A stretch of 64,000 bases of DNA from Laccaria trichodermophora (lineage: Eukaryota > Basidiomycota > Agaricomycetes > Agaricales > Hydnangiaceae). Of the stretch, positions 11,054 to 22,794 are shown one piece after another. Each line of letters opens with the position of its first letter. Within the stretch, counting starts at the first letter, position 1. Made by a program: the position numbers and the translations under genes. Location: the NCBI GenBank assembly GCA_018417955.1, contig JACTVC010000033.1, positions 310,001-374,000 of the forward strand, given 5' to 3'. The notes under the pieces were generated by a model. It worked only from the letters and a program-made list of their open reading frames with translations, had not been told where the DNA came from and did not search any database.

Positions 11054-12362
11054 ATGCCTAGCTGGTCAGCAACTCTGTCAACCGCTCTTCGCGTCTCAAC
11101 AACAAGCCGTTATCCTACTCCAGATGAGCTGACTCCTTCTACAGGCAGGAATCCGACCAAGTTCGCCCACCCGGAAGGGACTATCTGGCGACAATTCCTG
11201 AGCTCTTGCGTCTATTCTGACTTAGGCGGGTATGGTGTCGAATACGATATTTCTGGTCGTTCGCGGGCGAATGCTTTTAGATTGGGACTAGGCGTACGGA
11301 GGTTCGTCAGGATCGAGTCCGTCGGTCTAAGCGGGGTAGTGCTCTATGAGTTTCCTCCTACTACACATTCCTTTGCTGGCTCTGGCTCTGGTCTCGCTGA
11401 AGATTCTATTTCTGAAACCCATAAACGCCGGGAGACCTTGACCCTCGAACGGATCTTTGGCGACGAATCGGACAAGTCTGATCTCGGAATGGATGTGGAC
11501 GAACTGCTGGATATGATTGACGCCAAGGTTATCTATTTCCCTTCGTACGCGTGCACATCCTTCATGGCGAGTTCCATTCCTGCTGTCTCGGCTGCTATCT
11601 GAAAGTTTTTGGACATAGATCGGGCATGCCATGACGGCCTCCTTGCTTAACCGACCAGCGGTACGACCTCGCCCAGCAAGAGAAGGTTTCTTTATATACT
11701 CTGGAGACGAATCTTTTCTTGATTTTAAAGAGCACATGCCGTCCACGCCTTTGAATCCACCTGTAGCCTCGATTCAACAGCTTCCACCTCCAAATTCCGA
11801 GCTGAACTTGACCCTGGCCTCGCCAAAGTCGTTATCTCCTGGATCTGGCCGCGACCTACTACTTCATAATGGAAACTTCTTCTGCTCTCCTTTGTCACCA
11901 CCACCATCTTCCTTGTCTGAAGACTATGTTCCACAACAACTACAACAACTATCTACATACTCGGAAATCCAACTCTCGGAAACCATATCGCAAGAAAACG
12001 TCGGTCTCAATCTCTCCTGCGTCCCGCAAAAGAGCAAGTTTTTACTGCACAAGAACGATCCTCACGCGGCCCTCTGTGTACGAACTTCAGTTCTCCCTCT
12101 TTCGGCAGCTACTATTCCTAAGGTGATCAATTTCGAACAAACGTCCAGGCCACTAGGAGGTAGTATCTCTGCGGAACTCGTTCTCAAAGACGTTGATCAG
12201 TATGAAGACGATGAATACGGCAACTCGTCATTAGAATCTATGGGCCCCTGTACGCCTCCAATCGGATGCTCTCAATCCTGCGAAAACAAGAGGGAATTCA
12301 GTTGGACTGGTTCGTTCCTTGAATTTTGCCAGGCAGCGGAGGAGGAGTTGGAGGGGATTTAG
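11054..12362 (+). CDS. Hypothetical protein, two exons
   Basis: Not recognised. Two open segments (11054-11527 and 11619-12362) join in frame through a putative 91-bp intron 11528-11618. The donor GTTATC is weak, so two separate small genes remain possible. The first part ends in an acidic block (GDESDKSDLGMDVDELLDMID). The second begins near PRPAREGFFIYSGDESFLDF and is Ser/Pro-rich, with acidic patches and a C-terminal aromatic segment (EFSWTGSFLEFCQAAEEELEGI). No signal peptide or membrane span. It looks like an intrinsically disordered nuclear or regulatory protein, but that is only composition. It shares an upstream region with wc-1. Confidence 0.55.
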
Positions 12363-12524
12363 ATTATACTTCAGATGTACGCCACGTTTTTGCAACATGG
12401 TGTTTTGTTGATATCATAATGCTGAGTCCTCATTGATCCAACGTTGTCCCGTTGATCAAATTGATCCCAAATTGGAACCGAGCTTTGATTGCAACCTGTT
12501 GATTGAAGCTTCCCACCATCGCTT

Positions 12525-12544
12525 ACGACGACGACGACGACGAC
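12525..12544. repeat. (ACG)n microsatellite upstream of CHS7
   Basis: About seven uninterrupted ACG triplets ending 28 bp before the CHS7 start, so within the 5' UTR or core promoter. Confidence 0.8.
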
Positions 12545-12572
12545 CACAACAACGATCTCAGAGCACGACACA

Positions 12573-13816
12573 ATGATACACTTTGGAGACTTCCAGTCTC
12601 TTTGCGCCGATACCCCCAGCTATCCATGGTGTAACCTCTTCTACCGCCAGGTATGCGTCCGTACCCCTGTATCGAACCATTGTTCTCTCAACTTGCCGTC
12701 TTTTTTAGTTGCTGCGGGGCTCACCATCGACACTTACCGGTGTATCGTCAGACCCCGCGTCGGCCCCTGTTGGAATCAATCCCCAGTGTGGCATACAGAG
12801 GCTAGGGCACAACGGTTCCATCTCCAATGTTGCCAATATCGCTGTCTGTGGAGCCAGCGTCTTCTTTACTGCCTTTCTCATCTACATATGCAACCGTCGT
12901 AAAGCAGCCGTCGGTGCGTTGCGTCGTCCTCATCAACTCTCAAAGACTCATCGTTTTTTTAGGCCGGGTCGAACTCCGCGCGTTTCTTGGTCTCTACCTC
13001 CTCACTCTCCCTTTACAACTCTTGACAACGGGATCGCTGCTCGAACAAGGATCAACGGCCCTTGTTGTTCTCACTGCTATTCACGCAGGCGTCGTTGCAG
13101 GCCTCTTCTGGGCGTTGCTGGCCAACGCTATCGTCGCAACACAAGTCGTTGAAGACGGCACGTTGAGCAGTCTGATTGTACGTCCATCTTTCTTATTCGA
13201 TTTTTGCTCTGATAACAACGCGTTATAGCCCTACTACATATTCACAGTCATATTCTTTGCTGTGACGACATACATCTCTCTCGATGTCGCCCTCGGGATA
13301 ACAACGGCCATCGGCGGCCTTTCTTCTCCACCGGAATCGTTGCACTCTATACCTTTATTCGTACTGACGAGCATATGGCCAGGCGCATGTGCCGTCATAT
13401 ATCTCATTCTGATGACCTACATCGTTCTGCGGGTGCTGAACGAGACACGGCCAATGGTGTATTACATTTTGAGTGCTGCCCTCTTCGTATTGAGCCAGCT
13501 GGCTTGGTTCTTGTTGAATAAGGTGATTTGCAAGGTGCGTGCTGTTGTTGTTGGTCGTTGTTTTTTTTCTCATCGTGTTGGTTCGTAGGGATCATCAGCA
13601 AAGGTTGATGGTTCGTTCGTTGCTACCTTGCTCGAGACGGCAGCGGTTGGTGTTTTGTATCTTGCGTGGAGAAGTATTACGGAAGGTGAGTTTTGAGTTT
13701 TTCTGCGGTCTGGTCTCGATTGTGGTCGCCTGTGATTCGCCGCTGATCTGCCAATGATTTATCGCTGACTCCGATTTTTTTTAGAATCATGGGATGATGA
13801 TTATTACCCCTCATAA
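12573..13816 (+). CDS. CHS7: Chitin synthase export chaperone
   Basis: ER membrane chaperone needed for exit of the CHS3-type chitin synthase. Six exons: 12573-12650, 12709-12913, 12963-13177, 13229-13534, 13589-13685, 13785-13816. The 310-residue protein has the length of the family. The start MIHFGDFQSLCADTPSYPWCNL matches the family's N-terminal Gly-Asp-Phe and paired-Cys pattern. Seven hydrophobic segments follow (for example VANIAVCGASVFFTAFLIYI, FLGLYLLTLPLQLL and PYYIFTVIFFAVTTYISL). The C-terminus is acidic (ESWDDDYYPS), reached only through the last 32-nt exon. Its functional partner class, an SKT5/CHS4-like activator, is at 36.3-38.9 kb. Confidence 0.92.
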
Positions 13817-14056
13817 CAACGGTGGTTGCGTATTCCCTTCCTCGTCCACTGATTATTACCCCTTTCAAATTTTCTTGGAACTTCTACTTTGATTCACGCC
13901 AGTTACATTTCCTGTCTGTTGGATTTCGCGCTCACATAATTGTTTATCTTTTAACGTTTAGATGGATGGCTGTGTTGCGGATGGTCTAGTGGTATATCTA
14001 CTTATACGTGTACTTGATACTTATCTTCTGCTTGTACAACCATAAAAATGTCATTA
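13817..14056. other. Intergenic between CHS7 and MITE A
   Basis: No gene seen. A box-A-like string (TGGTCTAGTGG, near 13983) resembles the 5' half of a tRNA, but no box B follows. Confidence 0.4.
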
Positions 14057-14533
14057 GGGGCGTTCAAAGCTGGGCGCAGCTCGCATACGCATCTCGCAGC
14101 ACGCATACCAATCAGCTTAGATAACATAAATTTCAATGTCCGCTTCAAGGAACCCATGTCAAGCTTCGTCATCGTTGTTCGCTGCTCACCGTGTCCAACA
14201 ATGAGCTCAACTCAATCTTTTGTTTATGGCTCTTATTTAGCGCATTTTCAACAATCATTAATCAGAACTCAAATACAACATTTCCTCAACTTAATTCAAT
14301 GATAAAAGCTTCATAATCAAGGTAAAAATGCCCCGCCAGTTTGGGGCCGACGACACCAAACGACGCCCAAGGTGTCTTGGCAACGTGTTGTATGACGTGG
14401 CAGAAGGCCGGAGAATTCCGGAGTACGTTCAAACTTAGGTTTACGAATAGGTCCTAAGCGGACATTCAAATAAGCTGATGTATATGCGTGCTGCGAGATG
14501 CGTCTGCGAGCTGCGCCCAGCTTTGAACGCCCC
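14057..14533. mobile_element. Non-autonomous DNA transposon (MITE A), 477 bp, TA-flanked
   Basis: Terminal inverted repeats begin GGGGCGTTCAAAGCTGGG and match for about 50 bp with one obvious mismatch. A weaker continuation brings the paired region to roughly 90-100 bp (a shared CAATGTCCGCTT-type block lies at the inner end of both arms). Each end is flanked by TA (14055-14056 and 14534-14535), the target duplication of Tc1/mariner-type elements. ATT on both sides is an alternative 3-bp duplication. The interior has no coding capacity. Confidence 0.85.
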
Positions 14534-14712
14534 TATTGGTGTTTGAAGTTTCCGTTCATACCGTTATACTGATAATACAGTATACACCTCTCAAAAGTCC
14601 AAAACGCCAGCCCTACAAAGGAGGATCTCATGTGGGGGGATATAATTAAGTTCAGCCCTACTACGTGGTATCGATGAAGGTACCATCAACATCAGTCAAG
14701 CATTATGCAGAC

Positions 14713-16136
14713 TTAAAAAGCCAGGATTCCAAGGGCCAAAACGCCAGCCAACCCACCCATCGAGACGGTCATCCCCTTAGCTCCAGAGGACTTGCTTGTG
14801 CTTGACGCAGCAGCGCCGCTGCCTGACTTTGAGCCCGAGGCACCAGCAGCACCAGAACCAGTGCCTGTTGGCTTGACAGATCCTGTGGCAGAGGAGGTGG
14901 CGGAGGCAAACTGAGAGAGAAAAAATTAGCGGAGTTGAGAGAGGTGAAGATTTTAGATTATTACAGTTGCGCTTCCTGCAATGAAAAGATCCGTAGACTG
15001 GTAGGTCTTGCAGTTGGACGACGCGGGGACACGGGGTTGGTAAGGAGGGGGAGTGTTCAAGGGGTCGGGCATTTGCCAGGTGAGGGCTATGCGCGCCATG
15101 AAGAGTTAGTGCTGAGATTGCGACGCAACAAGATGAAATCCTTACTTTGTCCAGCGCTGGTATAAACACCTGCAACATCCTGAACATCACCATCGCACGA
15201 GGTGAACTGACCGTCCTGTGCAGCAGAGGGCATGTTATAGTCACAGCCAATCAGATCGTATCGGTTCTCGCAGTAGTCGGGGGAAGTCTTCGAGTTGTAG
15301 CATGCCTTGAAGCAGAACTTGTTACCGCCAACGAAACTGTTCAAGGGCCAGCGTCAGTTTTATCGTAAAAGAAAAATGTTTTACATACGTATTCCAGTTG
15401 AACACTTGCGTCAAAGTGTGACCATCGGAGTCAGTGGTACCGTTCGAGTAAACAACACCTCCCAGAGGGTTTCCTTGAAGATCGGCACCGTGAGGGTCAA
15501 GCTCTCCACCCTGATCTGTTGGGTCAAGACCCAAGCCCTGGTTCTTGATGAAACCCACGGCTTGAATGTATCCGGGAGTTTTTGTCCACTATTAATTTTG
15601 TGACGGTTAAATCGCGGAGGGCGGAACAAAAAAAAAATGCGAGCAACGAACTTGGATGCCAGTGATAGCGCCGGGGGGGATGAGACGGGTGCCGTGGTAT
15701 GGCTTTGTGCAGTAGGCGACGACTTTAGCCTCAACGTTACCAATGAGACCGTTCGAGTCTGGAGATCCCCAGAGACAGAAATCATCCTGATAACAAAGGT
15801 AAGGACGCGTCCAAAAACAGTATAATGGGAACGCACGGGACCGTTGAATACCAAAGTCTGGCAGTTGGAGTTTGGGCCAAGGGTAGTGGAATTACATTGG
15901 TTGAAGCCATACTGAGGACCTCTTAGAACGGCGTATGGGTAGACCTGGTAGGGAAGGGCAGTGTAATCGTAGCGTAATGTTGAGAGAATGGGAGTTCCCG
16001 AGCCACCCGCCACCTGACGTTTAGCTATGGTAGGGGTAGGTGCTGGAGTAATGGTGGGTTGTTCCGCTGCGAGGGCGAATGTGAAAGAGTGGACTGCCGC
16101 GAGGGCAAGAAAGGATAGTGATTTTGAATAGTACAT
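14713..16136 (-). CDS. Secreted GPI-type glycoprotein, macrophage-activating-glycoprotein-like
   Basis: Exons on minus: 15837-16136, 15652-15786, 15389-15588, 15146-15336, 14965-15086, 14713-14910, giving 381 residues with all phases consistent. I chose the Met at 16136 because it gives a clean signal peptide (MYYSKSLSFLALAAVHSF). The core is the mushroom family with YDYTALPYQVYPYAVLRGPQ, FNQCNSTTLGPNSNCQT, FCLWGSPDSNGLIGNVEA, ELDPHGADLQGNPLGGVVYS and YCENRYDLIGCDYNMPS, rich in paired cysteines. A Ser/Gly/Ala linker and a hydrophobic end predict a GPI anchor. The name is the one used in basidiomycete annotations. The biochemical role is unknown, most likely cell wall or surface. Confidence 0.85.
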
Positions 16137-16442
16137 AATAGTATGTATAATGGCGAAAAGAAATGTTGAGAGACGTGACAACGAATTCCATCCACTCTTT
16201 TATATCTGTCGATCATTTGTCAGGGGATGCGTGAGAATAATCTATAAATAGAAAACAAACTTGTACCTGCCAAGCTATCCGCCAAGTGCCTATCACGCAT
16301 ATATGCACGCTGTGCCAGTCGACTGCACTTTTTCTGTGATCAGAAAGGCAACAGTCAGGAGAATATCGAAAAATGATGGTTTAGAGGGAATCGATTATAT
16401 AAACCTCGCACATAGCGCATTGATAGCGCATACAAGCACACT

Positions 16443-17176
16443 GGGTGACTTTCCGTAACTCAAATTTATAAAAATGAATAAATCTGACCCTTATCGGAGT
16501 TTGAAATGAGAACTTCACACGACAGTTTGTTGGAGTGAATAAACCGTAACGCCAACTGATTAGATTCTATTAGATTTATTTCCTTGCCTTCAATAAACTC
16601 ACTTCCCTCCCATCTGGGCTACTTTGTGGTCATGCAGGCCCATGGTTGGGTCTATCATAGCTGACACTCGATATACTCAGCCAACAAGTAAGGCCACCCA
16701 AAAAACGAAGCCCAGGAAATGTCAAATGAGCTGAAAAGGACCATGGTCCAGTGAGTTGGTGTTGAGAAGAGTGTTTGTGGAGGGAAAAACATGTTCAGGG
16801 AGGGAATTTTGTATCCACAATAAATTCCTACTGCTAATGAACTCTGTAGTGGTATAAAACTGCAACCAGAGAGGGCAGAATGTCCTCAGCCGTAGGAGAA
16901 TTGCATGGGGGATAGCCCGATGAGGTAGAGCTGACTAAGCCGGGTGGGAAGTAAACGCGCCCGAGAAGGAAAGGTTTCCTCTTGGCAGGGTTTATTCGTG
17001 CGTTTGATATCTGTTCGAGGGGTCCGTACCCTCTGAATAGATTAAGGTTTGTAACTGGGTTCCAACCAGGGACTCCATCAAAGTTGAACCCTTACAAGAC
17101 TCGGCATCCCGGCAAAGGACCCTAGATCTCGTCGATTTATTCAAATCTAGAGAATTTGTGTTACGGAAAGTCACCC
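16443..17176. mobile_element. Non-autonomous DNA transposon (MITE B), 734 bp, ACT-flanked
   Basis: Inverted termini GGGTGACTTTCCGTAAC are identical for 17 bp and continue imperfectly (A/T-rich, AATAAATC) to about 50 bp. The trinucleotide ACT is repeated on both sides (16440-16442 and 17177-17179), a 3-bp target duplication as in PIF/Harbinger-like elements. No coding sequence inside. It lies 129 bp upstream of the HMG-box gene start. Confidence 0.8.
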
Positions 17177-17259
17177 ACTGAAATATTTAGCTGTCAGATC
17201 CAGTTGATGCCATTTCACGTGTTGCATATGCACGGACCATACCACGTGCGCGTCAACAA

Positions 17260-17280
17260 ACGCGTCCGTGTGAGACGCGT
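17260..17280. promoter_or_regulatory. Two ACGCGT (MCB-type) boxes upstream of the HMG-box gene
   Basis: ACGCGT occurs at 17260-17265 and 17275-17280, 25-45 bp before the start codon. In yeasts this hexamer is the binding site of the MBF cell-cycle factor. The same role here is inference. Confidence 0.5.
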
Positions 17281-17304
17281 TGCATTTTCATCTCAACCAC
17301 CATC

Positions 17305-17899
17305 ATGGCAAAGACAGCTACAGGTCAGTCCCCCATTTCCTCATCCTATAGCCTCCTCACCATCCCTCAGAGACAAAGACCAAAGCTGCGACAAAGGCTG
17401 CCAACACAAAGACCCGCGCAAAAGGTTGGCTTGTGAACAATTCCCCCCCGTCACGCCTGCTCATCCGTAACATAGTTGATAAACCCAAGCGCGAGCCGAC
17501 AGCTTACCAAATCTTTTGCAAAGAACACATGAAAAAGTGGAATGAGGCTAATCCAGGAAGAGCGAAGGAGGCCATGACTCAGGTGTGTGCACATTCAACA
17601 TTGACTGCGCACGCATACATACGTCTACCACGCATATATGCTTCATTTCCGCTATCATCTCTGTTCCTCCGCTGATTGAAATCCTTCAGATCGCGCTCAT
17701 GTGGAAAGACGCTCCCGAAAACCCTAACCGGGGACAGGAGTCCAAACCACGCAAGCCTAAGGAGCCCAAGGCTCCCAAAGAGAAAGCACCCGCCAAACCA
17801 AGGACGAAGAAAACCGCAGCCAAGTCGAGTAAGGTGTCGGAGGAGGAAGAGGCCGTGGAGGATGACGAGGAACCTCAGGCCAGCGGCAGCGATGATTAG
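17305..17899 (+). CDS. Small HMG-box chromatin protein (NHP6-like; YABBY-type HMG)
   Basis: Architectural DNA-binding protein. Exons 17305-17323, 17371-17424, 17476-17582 and 17690-17899 give 129 residues. After a Lys/Ala-rich N-terminus comes one HMG-like box (KPKREPTAYQIFCKEHMKKWN .. AKEAMTQIALMWKDAPENP), with the expected aromatic and basic positions. It is closest in feel to the plant-like YABBY/HMG variants found in basidiomycetes. A Lys/Pro-rich and then acidic (EEEEAVEDDEE) tail follows, typical of HMG proteins. The first exon is only 19 nt. Confidence 0.85.
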
Positions 17900-18182
17900 C
17901 GCATTTCATGCGTATATGCTTATCGTTACAACGATGTAGACGTTCTCCTTCCCTCCTTCCTTTGGTCTGTCCTACTCACGTTTAAATTATTGATATTCGA
18001 TTTCCTCAGCGCACCGTGTAGTTCTGTTGTACTCTACGTCTTTCAAGTTATTGTGCTTACTACCATAAAAATGCCTGTGCTGATAAAATTAACACGTCCT
18101 ACAGTGCGAGTCCCAGATACCAGAGGGAATAAGAGAAGAATAATAAAAAATCAAAGGGAAAAACAATTGAAGAGCAACAAGC

Positions 18183-21100
18183 TTATCGACACCAACCGTT
18201 ATGCCCATTCCGACTGGAATGCGACCGTCGTTGATCCCAGTCAACGCGATCGCGATCAGCTGAAGGTCCCCGGGGAATATTCGGCGGTGAAACAGCGAGC
18301 TGGCGTGGAGGCATTGAGTTCCTGAGCGCTCTAGGTCCCGTGGGCGGCGGATTGCGGAACACGGGTGGGGTTGAAGATATGGGTGATGGCGTGGGACGGT
18401 TATTATACGGATATCCCATAAGTGCTCGTGGTTGCTTCGGAGGAGAGACTGAGCGAGGAACATACACGGGCTTGGGTTGCTCATGTGTAGCTGGGGAAGG
18501 GGAGGTTTGGCCGATTTCATCATCCTCGTTTGACGGACGTCGAGGTAGTGTCTTGTGGGGGAAAAGTGGTTGAAAGGAAAGAGGTCCCTTAAGTCGGTCA
18601 ATGAGGGAGAAAGGTCTCCCGTTGGGATGATGGGGCTGGACAGATGCGATTCGAGGCTCGATAAGCTCCTGTTTTGCCTGTCGAGTACCAGGCGAGGCCG
18701 CAAGCTGAGGGCGAGAGGGGAGCGACGTTGGGGGTTTCGTTGGGAGACGTGATGGCGGTGAGGGGAGACATGGTGGCGGTGAGGGGAGATTAATGTGGAC
18801 GCCATTGGCCAGAGGCAAAACGCCTCCAACGTTGGTTGCTGGACGGATTTCTTCCTTTGCAGCGCCATTTAGCTCAGCTGCTGGCTTTTCGTCCGGCCCA
18901 CTATCCTTCTCCAATTCGCTACTGCCACAGTTTTCTGGAGACGGATCTTCCAACACCGTAATTACCTCCTCGACTCCGGCCACCTCCCCAGGATCCTCTT
19001 TACCAGCAATCTCCTCACCGTCTGACACAAGACTTAGATTTTCGGTCACAGGAGACGCTTGTGTACACTTTGTGAGCATCTCCTCCTCCCGCTGTTTCTT
19101 CTTCCGCAGCGCAAAGTCCTTCAAGGACATTTTGACTTTCGGTGCTGGCGGGGGCCGTGGCGTTGGCGAATGTGTTGGCGAACGCGCTGTAGGAGGAGGC
19201 GTCGGTTCGCGTGCATCAGCAGGTGGTGAAAGTGAGGCCAGCCGGGGCAGAGGTAACCGAGAAGCAGGCGGTTGAGATTGCACTTGAAATGCAGATTCTT
19301 CTTCTGGTGGCGCCATACGCACATCCTCTGAGGTCCTGATAATTCTCGCGGAGCCCCCTCCCTCCTCCGACATCGTTACTACATTTGAGGCCAGGACTAA
19401 CGGTGTATCCACGACCGACCCAGACAGAGGCCTAGGTGACCGTTCGGAGATCTCGGGTGAGAGCGGTGCTGGAGGGAAGCCTTCACGCCCCGAATGTCCG
19501 TTAGACACTCCAGCAGGAGGCGTGGACGCTATGGAATCTGGTGCAGAGGAGATAGGTCTGTGAATCCAGCTAGAAGTAGCTAGAGACTTAGAACCTGGCA
19601 GCAGCACAGTTGGGCCTGCCTCTGCGAGAGAATGCACTAATGATGGTGTAGAGATTGGAGCTTCAGTGTTGATCTCGGGCGCAGATGGGTACGCCAAAGT
19701 AAGATTATCGTCACCATCGTCCGCGTCATGATCCACCTCCTCTGAAGGATCTTCACCTAGCTCAACATGGCTTACCCCTTCCTCATCCTGGTATTCGGTC
19801 ACACCCAAGCGTACGCTGAGTTGGGCAGGCGGAGGAGATACTTCATGTCGCATGCATGAGAGTGGAAGTGTTGTGTTCGGGCATGTTGGGGATGAAGTTA
19901 CGTAATCGCACTGAGCTAACGCTTGCCAGACTGGAGACGGTGGTGGATCGTGACTCGCAGGGCTCGCGAGCCTCCGGAACGGCCTCCAGTTTTGGGTTGG
20001 AGAACCCAGAAGTTGTACTGCTGGTGCATGCGATGGGGGTTGAAAGGGGAAGGGGTGCCCAGACGGTGATAAAAATTGATTGCTTTGACGAGGCGAAGGA
20101 GTTTGTTGTCGAGGTAGAGAAGGATGTTGATCAAGATATTTCTGTTGCTCATGTGGAGGTGATGAGGGCTTCACCTGACCATTTGACAGTTGTCCTTGCT
20201 CAACATCCTGGTCATCTTCGAGACCCTTCTGACATCCATCTGGGCCGAAGTGATCAATCCCTTGAGCCTGTTGGAACTGAAACTTTTGCGCCTGCGAAAT
20301 CGAACCGGTCACCATTGGAGAGAGTAATGAGAGTTTTGCAAAGCTCGTTGTAGGGGACGCGGAGGGCGGGAGATGACCACAAGATTCTGCGTTTGATTGG
20401 TGTTGCGGCGGATGATTTCGATGCACTGCGAATGACTTTGTCAGTGATGACATAGTTGTCGGGTCTAAAGAAGCAGGCATTGGTGGCGGTGGCATTTCGA
20501 CGTCAACATCTTGAGATATTGTCAGCTATATCACCTCTGCAGAATATACATATACATATACGTGCCTTCGTTATCGATATGGATACCCAACCCAACGCCC
20601 TGTGGATTCTTCGAGCTGTCGATGCTCATTGATTCCGGCAAATGGACACGCCCATTCGCCTCCTTAAGTGACTCAAACTCGCGATGGATCCATTTCTTCC
20701 GCATCTTGGGGGGCATCTTGTCTTCCGTCAGCTCTTGGTCGTCCATCTGCATGGTATCCGGAGGCCTGAGCTCTGTCGCCAGTCCAGAGGGATGCTTCGT
20801 TGGTAGCTCAAGCTGGGGATGTGAGGGCGAATGATGGGGGCTAATGTGACGTGACCGACGATCTATAATTGAGTGGATGAGTCTTGACAGTTACGAGGGT
20901 GAGTAGAGCACGACCTTTGCGATTTCGATTGCCTTGGTGATAATTCACCCCACTCCTCCCTCGAACAACATCCTCCTCAGCGTCCAATGATGTTGCTTTA
21001 CCCTTTCCCTTCTTTGTGCTCGAAGACGCTGGTGATAATACGAAGCTCGGCAAGGATCCTGATGATCCTTCTTGCTCCTCGTCTTCGGTTTCTGACACCA

Positions 21101-22540
21101 TTTCTACACCACCCATCCCACCACTAAAAGGTATCTTCTCCCTCGTCCTAAATCCACGTCTTCTGCCCACTAATGGTCCTAGATCGACGCGTTCAGTAGT
21201 AGAGGAAACCTCGTTATCGACAAAGGCTGCCATTTGCGTCAAGACGCAATCCTTTGCTCGAGCGCCGCACGCGCAGGTTGTAAATGTTGACGAGAGGGCA
21301 TGAAGGATGTTAGACATCTGGTTTCGAAGGTGATCGACGTCTTGCAAGCTATTGACGGAAGTTAACTGGCCTGGTTCATAGTAAACAGGGGAAAAACTCA
21401 CGGAAACATGCCAGGAGTTTCAATGAGCGCAGGTAATGCATGGACTGCATTCCCGTCATCCCATTCCCATCCAAGCACCACCTCTTCGTTAGCTTTGAGG
21501 TCCCTTAGCGAAAACACCCCGAACGTAAGTGTCTCTGACTCTCGCGGTTGGCCACACAGCACTGGACGGAGGACAGCATTCGGCCTACAGCCGTTGCGAA
21601 CAAAGCGACTCCTGTTCCCTGCGATACGTGAGTCCAGTGCTATATCCAGAGGAGGTCCTAATAGGTGCACAAAAGGTTTTGGCATGCCCAAATGAGCGTA
21701 AGAGTTGAGAGAATCCGATAGATATAAGGAAGAGGGCGTGATACAGGAGGTGTATGGCGTTATAAGCTGGGATGATGGGATTGGAGAGGTTGTGTGCACA
21801 GCGTAGGACGGAGGACGGACGTTGGTCGGGGATGAAATTGGTTTGATAATCGTGGGAGGCGGAGAGGGAGAGTTATGCGAGAGACAAACAGGTTGAAGGG
21901 GAGTATCTGAGATGGCGGTTATACCTCGCCAATGGTGGGCTTGACGTCGAAGTTTAATGCAGGTATCCTCTGGGACAACATCTTGGGTAATGTGAACGTA
22001 GGAATGCGTCCAAGGTTCGTCAATGTCAATGTGCTCGTCCTCGTTGGGTACAACAGGCTGCTGCTGGGGTTGCTGTACCATTGACAACCTTCGCTTCCGC
22101 TTGCCACCTTCAATGGCAGCGATGCTCTGCCTCCGCTGCTTCTTCTCAGGACCAACCTGCAACCCCTTGAGCCGCTCCCTTTGAAATTTGGCTGCGCGCT
22201 CGCTGTCCACCGGCCTCGGAAAACATTCCCAACAAAACCACTCCTCCGGCACCTCTCCTTCCACAATGTCAAAGCAAGCTGCATGGCACCATCTCGAACA
22301 GTCGTCGCATGCAATAGAGAACCCGTCGTCGTATGTGAAACCGCAAATGCAGCGTATGTCCTCTTGAGAGTTGTCCTTCTTGTCGTTACTGTTATCGTTG
22401 CTGTCGTCCCGAATGATAATGGCGCTGTTGGGACCTTGCTTCCTCTTTGCTGGGATGGTGGGGGTAGTAACAAGAGGAGATAAATTGTTGGGGCATAGGC
22501 CTAGCAACCCTAAGGCTGCCTCCTGAGCATCGTAATTCAT
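18183..22540 (-). CDS. SET3: SET3-like PHD-finger and SET-domain chromatin regulator
   Basis: Subunit-type protein of the Set3 histone deacetylase complex; the PHD finger reads H3K4 methylation. Exons on minus: 21402-22540, 20915-21348, 20587-20862, 18183-20509, about 1,391 residues. The PHD finger lies at about residues 60-110 (CICGFTYDDGFSIACDDCSRWCHAAC .. WFCWECF). The SET-like region is at about 290-375 (GNRSRFVRNGCRPNAVLRPVL, FSLRDLKANEEVVLGWEW). A cysteine cluster (TTCACGARAKDC) and the fungal SET3 signature MSLKDFALRKKKQREEEM follow. The remainder is Pro/Ser-rich and disordered. The SET domain lacks a clear catalytic Tyr motif, as in SET3, so methyltransferase activity is doubtful. The start at 22540 avoids an upstream non-ATG extension. 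Confidence 0.9.
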
Positions 22541-22794
22541 CGGCAACGACGACGGTAAAATTAAGATTGAATTAAGACCCAAGGGAGGTGCGTCCAGAAA
22601 GGGTGGGAAGCCTTTGGTAAACAAGCTACAACAGAATATAATAACAACTTCGGCCCTTCACTTAAGTTACGAGCACTACTACCTCATGGCAGTCAGACTA
22701 TTTCGAGCACAAGGCGATGCTCAAGATAGGCGCTTGCGCCCTTTCTCCTCAACATTCATCGTTATCCGACTTATAATTCCCTTTTCACTGTGCT

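Noticed and set aside
13977..14002. tRNA-like start (box A string GGTCTAGTGG)
   Set aside because: No box B (GGTTCRA) within 60 bp and no acceptor-stem pairing, so not a tRNA gene.
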